A program made the position numbers and the translations under genes. A stretch of 64,000 nt of DNA. Origin: Paenibacillus oceani (GTDB taxonomy: Bacteria > Bacillota > Bacilli > Paenibacillales > NBRC-103111). Numbering within the stretch: the first letter of the stretch is position 1; every line of letters begins with the position of its first letter. Shown here in pieces: positions 27,322 through 38,347 of the stretch. Under the pieces are notes generated by a model. It had not been told where the DNA came from, did not search any database, and worked only from the letters and a program-made list of their open reading frames with translations. The DNA lies in the NCBI RefSeq assembly GCF_014705615.1, contig NZ_JACXJA010000024.1:1-64000 (forward strand), in the 5' to 3' direction.

Positions 27322-27352
27322 CCGCCGGAATCGCGAATCCCGGCGGTTTTGC
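27322..27352 (+). terminator. probable intrinsic terminator upstream of lepA
   Basis: ACCGCCGG (27322-27329) pairs with CCGGCGGT (27341-27348), followed by a short T run. The rest of 27111-27490 holds only the lepA promoter. Confidence 0.6.
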
Positions 27353-27427
27353 CGGTTACGGCAGCCCGGGGAACTGATCGTAGTTTCGTATTTTTTTCGT
27401 AAAGAAATATAGGCCGTTTACCCCCGA

Positions 27428-27457
27428 TTGCTGCCAGCCCCGGAATTTTGTTATAAT
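27428..27457 (+). promoter_or_regulatory. sigma-A promoter of lepA
   Basis: TTGCTG (27428-27433) and a consensus TATAAT (27452-27457) with an 18-bp spacer, 34 bp before the lepA start. Confidence 0.65.
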
Positions 27458-27490
27458 GGAGTGTAATGCGCGAAAACCGGGAGGGTCAAC

Positions 27491-29305
27491 ATGCCGCAAA
27501 GTACGGACAGACAAAGCATGATTCGAAACTTTAGTATCATTGCTCATATCGATCACGGCAAATCTACGCTGGCGGATCGGATTTTGGAATATACGGGAGC
27601 TCTGACCACACGTGAAATGCAGGATCAGGTGCTGGACAATATGGATCTGGAGCGGGAGCGCGGGATCACCATTAAGCTGCAGACGGTTCGTCTCGCCTAC
27701 CGGGCGGACGACGGCCTCGATTATATATTGAACCTGATCGACACGCCGGGACACGTCGACTTTACTTATGAAGTATCCCGCAGCCTTGCCGCCTGCGAAG
27801 GCGCGCTTCTCGTCGTCGATGCGGCGCAAGGGATCGAGGCACAGACGCTGGCGAACGTATATTTGGCGCTCGACAATAACCTGGAGATATTGCCGGTTAT
27901 TAACAAGATCGATTTGCCGAGTGCGGAACCGGAACGGGTCAAACAGGAAATCGAGGACGTCATCGGGCTCGACGCAAGCGAAGCGGTTCTCGCCTCCGCC
28001 AAAGCAGGCATCGGGATTAAGGAGATCTTGGAGCAGATTGTACAAAAGGTGCCTGCCCCTAACGGGGACCCGAATAAGCCGCTAAAGGCGCTTATCTTTG
28101 ACTCGTATTATGATGCGTACAAGGGCGTTATCGTGTACGTGCGGGTTATCGACGGTACGATCCGCAAAGGGACTCCGATCCGCTTTATGGCGACCGGAGC
28201 CGAGTTCGACGTGATCGAGGTCGGGGCGTTTAAGCCGCGTATGACCGCGGTGGACGAACTGACGGTAGGCGATGTCGGATTCGTTGTGGCCGGGATTAAA
28301 AACGTGAAGGATACCCGAGTCGGCGATACGATTACCGATTCGAGAAATCCCGCTGCCGAGGTGCTGCCCGGCTACCGGAAAATCAATCCGATGGTTTACT
28401 GTGGTCTGTATCCGATCGATACGGCCGATTACAACGATTTGCGCGAAGCGCTCGAGAAGCTGGAGCTGAACGACGCTTCCTTGCGGTACGAGCCGGAGAC
28501 GTCGACGGCGCTGGGCTTCGGTTTCCGCTGCGGCTTTCTCGGACTGCTGCACATGGAGATTATTCAGGAGCGGATCGAGCGGGAGTTCAACATTCCGCTG
28601 ATTACGACGGCGCCGAGCGTTATTTTCCGTGTTACGCTGACGAGCGGGGACGTGCTGCTGATCGACAATCCGTCGAACTACCCGGAGACGGGGCGGATCG
28701 ACTTCGTCGAGGAACCGTACGTGAAATCTTCGATTATCGTACCGAAAGATTACGTCGGGGCGATCATGGAGCTTTGCCAAGGCAAACGCGGCGAATTCAT
28801 CAATATGGAATACTTGGATACGACCCGGGTTACGCTCATTTACGATATGCCGCTGTCGGAGATCGTGTATGACTTCTTCGATCAGTTGAAGTCCAGCACC
28901 AAAGGTTACGCTTCGTTCGATTACGAGGTGTCGGGCTACCGCCAGTCGAATCTGGTCAAAATGGACATCCTGCTTAACGGCGAGCAGGTGGACGCGCTGT
29001 CGTTCATCGTTCACCGGGATCGCGCCTACAACCGCGGACGGATCATTTGTGAGAAGCTCAAGGACATTATTCCGCGTCAAATGTTCGAGGTACCGATCCA
29101 AGCGGCAGTCGGGCAGAAGGTGGTCGCCCGCGAGACGATCAAGGCGATGCGCAAAAACGTTCTGGCCAAATGTTACGGCGGCGACATCTCGCGGAAGCGG
29201 AAGCTGCTTGAGAAGCAGAAGGAAGGCAAAAAGCGGATGAAGCAGGTCGGTAACGTCGAGGTTCCTCAGGAAGCGTTTATGGCGGTGCTGAAAATCGACG
29301 AATAG
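27491..29305 (+). CDS. lepA: elongation factor 4 (back-translocating GTPase)
   Basis: 604 residues, full length. The GTPase domain shows [10 protein letters not shown] (G1), the RERGITI switch I, DTPGHVDF (G3) and NKIDLPSA (G4). EF-G-like domains II, III and V follow, and the LepA-specific C-terminal domain ends with [32 protein letters not shown]. It acts on ribosomes during translation or assembly. GGGAGGG precedes the ATG. The lepA-hemW-hrcA order is conserved in Bacillales. Confidence 0.97.
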   Translation: MPQSTDRQSMIRNFSIIAHIDHGKSTLADRILEYTGALTTREMQDQVLDNMDLERERGITIKLQTVRLAYRADDGLDYILNLIDTPGHVDFTYEVSRSLAACEGALLVVDAAQGIEAQTLANVYLALDNNLEILPVINKIDLPSAEPERVKQEIEDVIGLDASEAVLASAKAGIGIKEILEQIVQKVPAPNGDPNKPLKALIFDSYYDAYKGVIVYVRVIDGTIRKGTPIRFMATGAEFDVIEVGAFKPRMTAVDELTVGDVGFVVAGIKNVKDTRVGDTITDSRNPAAEVLPGYRKINPMVYCGLYPIDTADYNDLREALEKLELNDASLRYEPETSTALGFGFRCGFLGLLHMEIIQERIEREFNIPLITTAPSVIFRVTLTSGDVLLIDNPSNYPETGRIDFVEEPYVKSSIIVPKDYVGAIMELCQGKRGEFINMEYLDTTRVTLIYDMPLSEIVYDFFDQLKSSTKGYASFDYEVSGYRQSNLVKMDILLNGEQVDALSFIVHRDRAYNRGRIICEKLKDIIPRQMFEVPIQAAVGQKVVARETIKAMRKNVLAKCYGGDISRKRKLLEKQKEGKKRMKQVGNVEVPQEAFMAVLKIDE

Positions 29306-29414
29306 CGTAAAGCGAATAACCGAAGCGAAAAACGGAAAAGAGATGAAGGCTTGTAAGGAATTAAGAGATGAAGTGGTTGTGACAAGGTGGAAAAATGTAC
29401 GCTCCACCCGCTCG

Positions 29415-29463
29415 TTGAACCCAGGTCCCCTTTAATGGATAGAAGGTGGGGACATGGGTTCAA
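29415..29463. other. 16-bp inverted repeat upstream of hemW
   Basis: The arms 29415-29430 (TTGAACCCAGGTCCCC) and 29448-29463 pair with one mismatch around a 17-nt loop. No T tract follows. It sits in the 325-bp gap between lepA and hemW, which otherwise holds nothing identifiable. It could be a protein-binding dyad, a leader structure or a small repeat. Confidence 0.5.
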
Positions 29464-29630
29464 ATGCGGGCCGTAAACTTTACGCCGTACATCTTTTCCC
29501 CCTTTTTGTATACCAGCATCTCTTTGCTTCCCTTGTCTTCCATATCTCTTTTCCGTTTTTCTGGGCTTTCCGTGCAATTTCCGTTATTCGTCGATTCGGG
29601 GTGGAGTAGGAAGGAAAGGAGTGTGACAGC

Positions 29631-30878
29631 ATGACACAGAAGCAGACATCGGATACTGCCCATGTACCAGCAACCGGACAGTTCATAGATTTGGCGCGGG
29701 ATGACCAGGGGAGCGAGCGGAACGACTATGACCAGGCGCCGCCCCGGGCGGTATATATCCATATCCCGTTCTGCACGAACAAGTGCCACTATTGCGACTT
29801 CAACTCGTATGTCGTACAGGGGCAGCCGGTGATGAACTATTTGCACGCACTGGAGCGGGAGATGGAGCTTACGGTGAAGCATCTGCCCGCCGAGCGGATC
29901 GAGTCGATTTTCGTGGGCGGCGGGACGCCGACGGTGCTGACTCCGGAGCAGATGAGATTTTTCCTTCATACGGTTAACACTTATTTCGCCGACCGGACGG
30001 CGGATTGCGAGATTACGATGGAAGCGAATCCCGGAACGACCGATCCGGACAAGCTGGCGGCGATGCGCGAAGGCGGCGTGAACCGGATCAGCTTCGGCGT
30101 ACAGTCGTTCGACAACGCTTTGTTGTCGGCGATCGGACGGATTCATACTACGGACGACGTGTACCGGAGCATCGAAAATGCGCGCGCCGCCGGGTTTGAC
30201 AATTTGTCGATCGATCTGATGCTCGGCCTTCCGAACCAGACGACGGCGAAGATGAACGCGACGCTGGACGAGGCGCTGAAGCTTAATCTGGAGCATTACT
30301 CCGCCTACAGCTTGAAGATTGAAGAAAATACGCTGTTTCACAAGCTGTACCATGCCAACAAGCTGCCGCTGCCGGACGAGGACGACGAGCTTGAGATGTA
30401 TGAAACGGTCATGAAACGGATGAAGCAAGCGGGCTACGGCCAATACGAGATCAGCAATTTTGCCAAGCCGGGACGGGAAAGCCGGCATAACCGGACGTAT
30501 TGGCGCAATCTCGCCTACTACGGACTGGGCGCGGGTGCTCACGGATACGCGCAGAGGCAGAGACACGTCAACATCAAGGGCGTTCAGGCATATATCGACG
30601 CCTGCAAGAACGGTTTGCCTTTAAAGGAGCAGCACGCGGTCAGCCGGCAGGAGGCGATGGAAGACTTTATGATGGTCGGCCTGAGGTTGCTGTCCGGCGT
30701 GTGCAATTCCGAATTTCACCGGATGTTCGGCATCCGGATGGAGGACCGGTTCGGGGAGAAGATCGGTTCGCTTGTGGAACGCGGATTGCTCGTGGCGGAA
30801 GATGACGGCTACCGGTTATCGGAGCGGGGAATTTTGTTCGGTAACGACGTATTCGGGTCGTTTCTGGAAGACGAATAG
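29631..30878 (+). CDS. hemW: radical SAM haem chaperone HemW
   Basis: 415 residues. The radical SAM cluster motif C48-x3-C52-x2-C55 sits in IPFCTNKCHYCDFNSY. The HemW/HemN-type motifs FVGGGTPTVL, EITMEANPGT, RISFGVQSFDN, DLMLGLPNQT and GLGAGAHGY follow, and the HemN C-terminal domain closes the protein. HemW binds haem and delivers it to target proteins; it lacks coproporphyrinogen oxidase activity in the cases studied. About 38 residues precede the usual HemW start; AAAGGAG before ATG 29631 supports this long N-terminus. Confidence 0.92.
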   Translation: MTQKQTSDTAHVPATGQFIDLARDDQGSERNDYDQAPPRAVYIHIPFCTNKCHYCDFNSYVVQGQPVMNYLHALEREMELTVKHLPAERIESIFVGGGTPTVLTPEQMRFFLHTVNTYFADRTADCEITMEANPGTTDPDKLAAMREGGVNRISFGVQSFDNALLSAIGRIHTTDDVYRSIENARAAGFDNLSIDLMLGLPNQTTAKMNATLDEALKLNLEHYSAYSLKIEENTLFHKLYHANKLPLPDEDDELEMYETVMKRMKQAGYGQYEISNFAKPGRESRHNRTYWRNLAYYGLGAGAHGYAQRQRHVNIKGVQAYIDACKNGLPLKEQHAVSRQEAMEDFMMVGLRLLSGVCNSEFHRMFGIRMEDRFGEKIGSLVERGLLVAEDDGYRLSERGILFGNDVFGSFLEDE

Positions 30879-30917
30879 GACCGGGGTAAAAAATCTGCAC
30901 CGCTGGACAAAATTTAT

Positions 30918-30955
30918 ATTGCATAAATCCATACCTGAATGTATATTTATTCATA
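30918..30955 (+). promoter_or_regulatory. pair of ARG boxes (ArgR/AhrC binding sites)
   Basis: AATGTATATTTATTCATA (30938-30955) matches the 18-bp ARG-box consensus TNTGNATWWWWATNCANA at all fixed positions but the first. A degenerate box at 30918-30935 (ATTGCATAAATCCATACC) lies 2 bp upstream, the tandem arrangement needed for an ArgR hexamer. It is located 30 bp before the GNAT start. Confidence 0.65.
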
Positions 30956-30984
30956 TTAACGTTCAGCTACAGGTGGGAAGCGTC

Positions 30985-31446
30985 ATGACCGTATCATGCA
31001 GAAGAGCGACGACGGACGATGTCGGGTCGCTATACGACATTATTCAATCTTACGCGGAAAAAGGGATTATGCTCCCCCGCTCCAAAGAAGCGCTCGCTCG
31101 TCAGATCGACACGTTCGTCATCGCCGAGTACGAAGGGCAGTTCGTAGGCTGCGGCTCCTTGTTCCGACTTGGACAAGACTTGGTCGAGATTCGTTCGCTC
31201 GGCGTAACGGACGGCTACAAAGGCCAGGGCATCGGCCGCAAACTCGTCACATTTTTGACGGACGAAGCCCGGGAGCAGCGGATTCCGAAGATTATGGCTT
31301 TGACTTACGAGGTCGCTTTTTTCGAGAAAATCGGGTTTACCGTCGTGCCGAAAGAGATTTTTCCGGAGAAAGTTTGGACCGACTGCGTCAATTGCAAAAA
31401 GCAAAATAATTGCGACGAAATAGCAGTGCTGAAGCGCCTTGACTGA
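30985..31446 (+). CDS. short N-acetylglutamate-synthase-like GNAT acetyltransferase
   Basis: 153 residues, a single GNAT domain. The acetyl-CoA motif VTDGYKGQGIGRKLV (Q/R-x-x-G-x-G/A) is clear. ATTDDVGSLYDIIQSYAEKGIMLPRSKEALARQIDTFVIAE and the C-terminal FFEKIGFTVVPKEIFPEKVWTDCVNCKKQNNCDEIAV match the short ArgA-type acetyltransferases that can make N-acetylglutamate, the first step of arginine synthesis. The conserved C-x2-C-x5-C near the end is typical of this subgroup. Two ARG boxes upstream support the assignment independently. GGTGGGAAG precedes ATG 30985; the in-frame extension to 30772 overlaps hemW and is not used. Confidence 0.82.
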   Translation: MTVSCRRATTDDVGSLYDIIQSYAEKGIMLPRSKEALARQIDTFVIAEYEGQFVGCGSLFRLGQDLVEIRSLGVTDGYKGQGIGRKLVTFLTDEAREQRIPKIMALTYEVAFFEKIGFTVVPKEIFPEKVWTDCVNCKKQNNCDEIAVLKRLD

Positions 31447-31469
31447 CTTGACAAGGTGCTTTTCTTTTT
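31432..31469 (+). terminator. intrinsic terminator overlapping the GNAT stop
   Basis: AAGCGCCTTG (31432-31441) pairs with CAAGGTGCTT (31452-31461) with one wobble, followed by TTTCTTTTT. Confidence 0.75.
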
Positions 31470-31487
31470 GGTAACTTAGTTATAGGT

Positions 31488-31514
31488 TTAGCACTCCTTT
31501 CGATTGAGTGCTAA
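31488..31514 (+). promoter_or_regulatory. CIRCE operator
   Basis: A perfect TTAGCACTC-N9-GAGTGCTAA, the HrcA-binding inverted repeat, 38 bp before hrcA. A TTGACA at 31448-31453 could be the -35 of the promoter it represses. It places the hrcA-to-dnaK operon under heat-shock autorepression by HrcA. Confidence 0.95.
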
Positions 31515-31551
31515 CGACAGACGCTTTGCTTGGAAAGGGAGGTCCCGCGTC

Positions 31552-32577
31552 ATGTTATCGGAACGCCAGAAACTGATTTTAAGCGCCATCGTTGATGATT
31601 ACATCCGTTCGGCCGAGCCTGTCGGGTCACGTACCATCTCCAAGCGGGGCGATGTCGGATTTAGCCCGGCGACGATCCGCAACGATATGTCGGATCTGGA
31701 GGAGCTCGGCTATTTGGAGCAGCCTCATACGTCGGCAGGCCGCATCCCTTCCCAGAAGGGATATCGGTATTACGTCGATCATCTGATCAAGCGCGGGCAT
31801 TTGCCGGCTGCGGATCTGGATATGATGAAGCTGTTTTTCGCAGAAAAATTGCAGGAAATGGAACAGATGATCCAGCACGTCGCGGTCGTCTTATCGGGAA
31901 TGACCAACTATACGTCCATCGTGCTGGGACCCGAACTGCTGACTACGACGCTGAAGCATCTGCAGATCGTACCGCTGAACGAGTCGTCGGCCGTTGCGAT
32001 TATCGTAACCAATACCGGGCATGTGGAGAACAAGATTATCACGATCCCCGAAGGGATGCCGGTTCACGAAATCGAACGCATCGTCAATATGCTCAATTCG
32101 CGATTGTCCGGGGTGCCGCTGTTTCATTTCAAAACCCGGCTGTACAATGAGATCAGCACGGAGATGGGACGTTACGTGTCCAAGTATGAAGAGCTGATCC
32201 GGATAATCGAAAGCGTGCTGCAAAGCGACGAAGACGACCGGATCTTCGTCAGCGGATCGACCAATATGCTCACCCAGCCGGAGTTTAAAGACGTAGACAA
32301 GGTGAAGGGCATCCTAGATCTGTTCGACGAATCCCATACGCTGGTCCGGATGTTTTCGGGCGCCTCGCCCGGCATACAGGTGAAGATCGGCGCGGAGAAC
32401 AGCCTTGAAGCGATTAATAACTGCAGTTTGATTACGGCATCCTATTCGATAGACGGGCAACTGCTCGGAACGATCGGACTGCTGGGACCGACCCGTATGG
32501 AATATGGCAAGGTGATCAGCCTGCTGGACCATTTGTCGAAAGATATGGCCGTCGTGCTGGCCCGCTGGTATAGATGA
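31552..32577 (+). CDS. hrcA: heat-inducible transcription repressor HrcA
   Basis: 341 residues. An N-terminal winged helix (LSERQKLILSAIVDDYIRSAEPVGSRTISKR, then SPATIRNDMSDLEELGYLEQPHTSAGRIPSQKGYRYYVD) is followed by the GAF-like and dimerisation regions. It ends with the family-typical LGTIGLLGPTRMEYGKVISLLDHLSKDM. It binds CIRCE sites, including the perfect one directly upstream. GGGAGGTCC supports ATG 31552 rather than the in-frame ATG at 31504, which lies within the CIRCE element. First gene of the heat-shock operon. Confidence 0.96.
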   Translation: MLSERQKLILSAIVDDYIRSAEPVGSRTISKRGDVGFSPATIRNDMSDLEELGYLEQPHTSAGRIPSQKGYRYYVDHLIKRGHLPAADLDMMKLFFAEKLQEMEQMIQHVAVVLSGMTNYTSIVLGPELLTTTLKHLQIVPLNESSAVAIIVTNTGHVENKIITIPEGMPVHEIERIVNMLNSRLSGVPLFHFKTRLYNEISTEMGRYVSKYEELIRIIESVLQSDEDDRIFVSGSTNMLTQPEFKDVDKVKGILDLFDESHTLVRMFSGASPGIQVKIGAENSLEAINNCSLITASYSIDGQLLGTIGLLGPTRMEYGKVISLLDHLSKDMAVVLARWYR

Positions 32578-32623
32578 TCTGCGGATCGGGCGGCACTCCG
32601 GCCTCCGGAGAGGATCAGGAACG

Positions 32624-34150
32624 ATGAAACAGCCGAACCATGAAGGAGAAGAGCGTCACGCGGCGCTGCTCAATAACGCCGCTGCCATACGAGCGATCTG
32701 CTCCGCCGTGGAAGGCACGCTCGGTCCGAAGGGGCTGGATACGATGCTCGTCGGACCTTCCGGGGACGTTCTCGTCACCAATGACGGTGCGACCATCCTG
32801 GAGAAGATGGACGTTACCCACCCGGCGGCCCGTATGCTGGTGCAGGTAGCCCGCTCACAGCAGGAGCAGATCGGAGACGGGACGACGACGGCCACGGTGC
32901 TGGCCGGCGCGCTTGTCTCCGAGGGCGTCGCCCAAGTAACCCGGGGAGTGCCTGTCGCCAAAGTGGTGCAGGGGATTCAGGAAGGGGTCCGATTCGCCGC
33001 AGAGCGGATGCATGCTCGTTCGCGGGCGGTGAACGGTCCCGACGATCCGATCCTGTGCCAGATCGCTTACGTGGCCGGGCGGGAGCAAAGCGATATCGCC
33101 GAGCTTGTCGTCGAGGCAGCCAGGAAGCTGGGCGGGGGCCGATTGTCGGAGGACGGGTTCCGGTTCGCCGATCTCGTCAGTTCCCACGAACGCCGGCACA
33201 ACGAAGTGTGGCCGGGGCTGCTGCTGGAGCAGAAGCCGTATCAGGCTCACCATTTCGAGACCGAATGTGCCGGCTGCTCGGTTCTCGTCCTGTACGATGC
33301 ACTGGAGCCCGATAAGCTGGAGGAAGAAGCGCTCGTAACGGAATCCGGATTCCAGACGTTTATGAAGCTGAAGGAACGGTTCGCCGAACATTTGCGCAAG
33401 CTGCTTGCCTTGAATATCCGGCTCGTTGCGACGGATCGGAGCGCCGATCCGGAAGCGGAGCAATTTTGCTCCGATCACGGGATCATGCTGCTGCAACGGA
33501 CACCGAAACGGGAGCTGGAGCGGCTCTGCGAGTTTACCGGGGCGAAGCCGGCCAGACGGTCGGCGCTCGGCAAGCCGGAGGACGAACTGTTCTCGTATAT
33601 CGGGCGCTGCGCCGCGTTGTCCTACGACGGGCGCATCCGCAGAGTCCGGGTGTCAGGCGGAGCCGGGAAGCCGACCGCCACGGTGCTCGTCGGGGCCAGT
33701 ACCCGCGAAGTCGTCGGCGAGCGGGCGCGCATCGCCAAAGATGCGGCGGCGGCCGTTCAGGCCGCCATTCGCGGAGGTTACTTGCCCGGCGGCGGTTCCG
33801 TTGAGCTGGCGGTCGCCCACGAGCTGGAGCGATATCGCGAGACGGCTACCGGGCTGGAAGCGTTCGGCCTGGAAGCGGCCGCTCACGCGCTGCGCAAGCC
33901 GCTGGCGCAAATTGCTCTGAACGCCGGATTTAATCCGCTGGAGAAAGTAGAGGCGGTCAAAGCCGCACAGCTTGCGGAGCAGTCCGACTGCCACGGCATC
34001 GATTGCGATACCGGATCGGTCACGGACTGCCTGGCGGCGGGGGTCGTCGATCCCGCGCCCGTCAAGATGCATGCGCTGCGGGCAGCCGGAGAAGTTGCGG
34101 CTGCGGTGCTGCGCATACATACCGTAATTAAAATGAGATCCGATGAATGA
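32624..34150 (+). CDS. thermosome-like (group III, archaeal-type) chaperonin in the dnaK operon
   Basis: 508 residues, a TCP-1/thermosome-type chaperonin rather than GroEL. The equatorial domain has [33 protein letters not shown] (about 52-60) and the nucleotide-binding [15 protein letters not shown] (about 87-101). The C-terminal equatorial half has [19 protein letters not shown]. The apical region includes [14 protein letters not shown] and a helical stretch ([33 protein letters not shown]) at the place of the group II built-in lid protrusion. Bacterial chaperonins of this kind were first characterised in Carboxydothermus, where the gene also lies in the hsp70 operon. It is 46 bp after hrcA and 27 bp before grpE, so CIRCE/HrcA should control it. 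No GroES partner is expected. Confidence 0.9.
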   Translation: MKQPNHEGEERHAALLNNAAAIRAICSAVEGTLGPKGLDTMLVGPSGDVLVTNDGATILEKMDVTHPAARMLVQVARSQQEQIGDGTTTATVLAGALVSEGVAQVTRGVPVAKVVQGIQEGVRFAAERMHARSRAVNGPDDPILCQIAYVAGREQSDIAELVVEAARKLGGGRLSEDGFRFADLVSSHERRHNEVWPGLLLEQKPYQAHHFETECAGCSVLVLYDALEPDKLEEEALVTESGFQTFMKLKERFAEHLRKLLALNIRLVATDRSADPEAEQFCSDHGIMLLQRTPKRELERLCEFTGAKPARRSALGKPEDELFSYIGRCAALSYDGRIRRVRVSGGAGKPTATVLVGASTREVVGERARIAKDAAAAVQAAIRGGYLPGGGSVELAVAHELERYRETATGLEAFGLEAAAHALRKPLAQIALNAGFNPLEKVEAVKAAQLAEQSDCHGIDCDTGSVTDCLAAGVVDPAPVKMHALRAAGEVAAAVLRIHTVIKMRSDE

Positions 34151-34177
34151 CGTCGGGATTGACAGGAGGAAGTTGCA

Positions 34178-34774
34178 GTGACGGAACAAGAGAAGCAGGC
34201 TACGCTCGATCAGGAGGAACTAGTAACGGAAACGGCGGCCGAAACCGGGCAAGAAGAGACCGGTACTGCCAGCGCGTCGGCAGAGGCCGGAGCGGAGGAC
34301 GGCGTCAAGGAGCTGTCGGAAGCGGAGCGCCAACTGGAGGAACAGCGGAAGCTGGCGGATGAGCATTATCAGCGGTATTTGAGAACCCAGGCCGATTTCG
34401 ACAATTTCCGGCGGCGTTCCCGTCAGGAGAAGGAAGACTTCGCCAAATACGCTTCCGTTAAGCTGATCGAGCAGTTGATTCCGGTTATCGATAATTTCGA
34501 ACGCGCCATCACTGCCTCGAAGGATAACACCGATCATGAAGCTCTGTTAAAGGGCGTTGATATGATATATCGCCAGTTGGACCAGGTGCTGGTCCAGGAA
34601 GGGCTGCAGCGGATCGAAGCGGTCGGCCGGCCGTTTAATCCGGAGTTCCATCAAGCCGTAATGCAGGTAGAATCGGAGGAGCACGAAGAAGGCACGGTTG
34701 TCGAAGAGCTCCAAACCGGGTATATGTTAAAAGATAAAGTCATTCGCCCGTCGATGGTTAAAGTTAGCGGTTAA
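34178..34774 (+). CDS. grpE: nucleotide exchange factor GrpE
   Basis: 198 residues. An acidic, disordered N-terminus (about 1-60) leads into the long coiled coil (LSEAERQLEEQRKLADEHYQRYLRTQADFDNFRRRSRQEKEDFAKYA) and the C-terminal beta domain (GLQRIEAVGRPFNPEFHQAVMQVESEEHEEGTVVEELQTGY). It releases ADP from DnaK. GTG start at 34178 with AGGAGGAAG upstream. Confidence 0.96.
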   Translation: MTEQEKQATLDQEELVTETAAETGQEETGTASASAEAGAEDGVKELSEAERQLEEQRKLADEHYQRYLRTQADFDNFRRRSRQEKEDFAKYASVKLIEQLIPVIDNFERAITASKDNTDHEALLKGVDMIYRQLDQVLVQEGLQRIEAVGRPFNPEFHQAVMQVESEEHEEGTVVEELQTGYMLKDKVIRPSMVKVSG

Positions 34775-34810
34775 TTTTCTCGCTTGCGATAGTCGGCGTC
34801 TAATCTATAG

Positions 34811-36673
<1,863 letters not shown>

Positions 36674-36699
36674 GCAGACGCAGGACGAACGATCGTCGG

Positions 36700-36734
36700 A
36701 GTCAAAGCCGGGGGACCCTCGGCTTTGACTTTCG
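36700..36734 (+). terminator. strong terminator after dnaK
   Basis: AGTCAAAGCCG (36700-36710) pairs perfectly with CGGCTTTGACT (36720-36730), followed by TTCGTTTT. It should end or attenuate the hrcA-dnaK transcript before dnaJ. Confidence 0.8.
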
Positions 36735-36744
36735 TTTTGCGAGT

Positions 36745-36850
36745 GGAATAAGCTGTAGAACAACTTCACTTTTTGGGGTATTTCGTATGGGGTCCCCGAA
36801 AAGTAATCGGAATAAGCTACGAAGATTAACTTCACTTTTTGGGGTATTTT
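36745..36850 (+). repeat. direct repeats with a shared pairing segment upstream of dnaJ
   Basis: Two copies of GGAATAAGCT...AACTTCACTTTTTGGGGTATTT lie at 36745-36783 and 36809-36850. Between them, CCCCGAAAAG (36794-36803) can pair with CTTTTTGGGG in either copy (36769-36778 or 36835-36844), giving two mutually exclusive hairpins. The downstream copy ends just before the dnaJ ribosome site. Confidence 0.7.
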
Positions 36851-36865
36851 GGGGGTGGTGAAACG

Positions 36866-37987
36866 GTGAGCAAACGCGATTTTTATGAAGTGCTTGGGGT
36901 TAGCAAGGACGCGTCCGAGGACGAGATCAAGAAAGCGTACCGCGGGTTGGCGCGCAAATATCATCCGGACGTCAACAAAGCGGCCGACGCGGAGGAGAAG
37001 TTCAAGGAAGCGAAAGACGCCTATGAGGTGCTGAGCGACGGCCAGAAACGGGCGAACTACGACCGTTTCGGACACGCCGACCCGAACCAGGGAACGGGCG
37101 GCGGCTTTGGCGGGCAAGATTTCGGCGGCTTCGGGGATATTTTCGATATGTTTTTCGGCGGAGGCGGGGGACAGCGGCGTAATCCGAACGCTCCTCAGCG
37201 CGGCTCCGATTTGCAATATACGATGCAGATTGAATTTAAGGAAGCCGTATTCGGCAAAGAAATGGATATTCAAATCCCGCGCACCGAGTCGTGCGATACG
37301 TGCCACGGCTCCGGAGCGAAGCCGGGGACGAAACCGGAAACTTGCAGCACCTGCCGCGGCAGCGGGCAGCAGGAAGTGGTGCAAAACACCGCATTCGGCC
37401 GGATCGTCAACCGTCGGGTATGTTCGACCTGTAACGGCCAGGGCACGACGATCAAAGAGAAATGCTCGTCGTGTCACGGCGCAGGGAAAGTGAAGCGCCA
37501 ACGCAAAATCAACGTGAAAATCCCGGCGGGCGTCGACGATGGGGCGCAGCTGCGCGTATCCGGCGAAGGAGAAGGCGGGACGAGAGGCGGTCCAGCGGGA
37601 GACTTGTATATCGTGATCCGCGTCAAGTCTCACGACTTCTTCGAGCGGGAAGGCGACGATATTTTCTGCGAAGTGCCGTTAACGTTCGTTCAAGCGGCGC
37701 TCGGCGACGAGATCGAGATTCCTACACTAACCGAGAAGGTCAAGCTGAAAATCCCGGCCGGTACGCAGACGGGGACCTATTTCCGCCTGAAAGGCAAAGG
37801 CGTTCCCAGACTTCGCGGTTACGGACAAGGCGATCAGCAAGTGAGGGTCGTCGTCGTAACGCCGACGAATTTGAACGAGCAGCAGAAAGACCTGCTCCGC
37901 GATTTTGCCAAAGAACACGGCGAGCATACGCATGAGCATAACGAGTCGATTTTCGAACGGATGAAAAAAGCGTTTCGGGGTGATTAG
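36866..37987 (+). CDS. dnaJ: chaperone protein DnaJ (Hsp40)
   Basis: 373 residues. The J domain (1-65) has H33-P34-D35, then a Gly/Phe-rich linker (about 75-110). A zinc-finger region follows with four C-x2-C-x-G-x-G repeats ([32 protein letters not shown]). The C-terminal substrate domains come last. It stimulates DnaK ATPase. The GTG at 36866 is chosen from the GGTGGTG site and the [11 protein letters not shown] start; the in-frame extension to 36839 lies in the repeat. It is separated from dnaK by a terminator and repeats, so it may be transcribed partly independently. Confidence 0.96.
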   Translation: MSKRDFYEVLGVSKDASEDEIKKAYRGLARKYHPDVNKAADAEEKFKEAKDAYEVLSDGQKRANYDRFGHADPNQGTGGGFGGQDFGGFGDIFDMFFGGGGGQRRNPNAPQRGSDLQYTMQIEFKEAVFGKEMDIQIPRTESCDTCHGSGAKPGTKPETCSTCRGSGQQEVVQNTAFGRIVNRRVCSTCNGQGTTIKEKCSSCHGAGKVKRQRKINVKIPAGVDDGAQLRVSGEGEGGTRGGPAGDLYIVIRVKSHDFFEREGDDIFCEVPLTFVQAALGDEIEIPTLTEKVKLKIPAGTQTGTYFRLKGKGVPRLRGYGQGDQQVRVVVVTPTNLNEQQKDLLRDFAKEHGEHTHEHNESIFERMKKAFRGD

Positions 37988-37998
37988 CTCCCGCATCT

Positions 37999-38048
37999 AA
38001 AGCCATTCGATCAGCTAACAGGCTGGTGGAATGGCTTTTCATTTTTTT
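37999..38048 (+). terminator. intrinsic terminator of dnaJ
   Basis: AAAGCCATTC (37999-38008) pairs with GAATGGCTTT (38029-38038), with inner pairing, followed by T-rich sequence. Confidence 0.8.
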
Positions 38049-38134
38049 ATTTGAGCCGCGATGCATAGTTGGTGTACGATCCGGGCAAACTTCTATAGTT
38101 AGTTCCTAATTCAACCAACCGAGGAGGATTACCG

Positions 38135-38299
38135 ATGAACAACCATAAGGCGAACAATGCTGAGAACGAAATCGAGAACGAGCAACTGGAAATAGCCCGA
38201 AACGAGGACGTCGAATTCTCCGAATCGCTTGCCGACGCTGCCGATCTGGAAGCGGCCGAGCGCGCTCAAGCGGCGGACGAACGCCAGGAGAACGCCTAA
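38135..38299 (+). CDS. small YfhD-like protein
   Basis: 54 residues, very acidic and hydrophilic, with DVEFSESLADAADLEAAERAQAADERQ as its core. This matches the pattern of the small YfhD family of Bacillales (unknown function). GAGGAGG precedes ATG 38135. It is too short for many gene finders. The next gene follows after 48 bp. Confidence 0.75.
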   Translation: MNNHKANNAENEIENEQLEIARNEDVEFSESLADAADLEAAERAQAADERQENA

Positions 38300-38347
38300 T
38301 CCGCAACCTATGCGGTTGCGGCAGGCCGTGAGCGGAGGTAACGACGA

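Noticed and set aside
30772-30984. longer start for the GNAT protein
   Set aside because: It would overlap hemW and read through the ARG boxes; ATG 30985 has a ribosome site and the family start.
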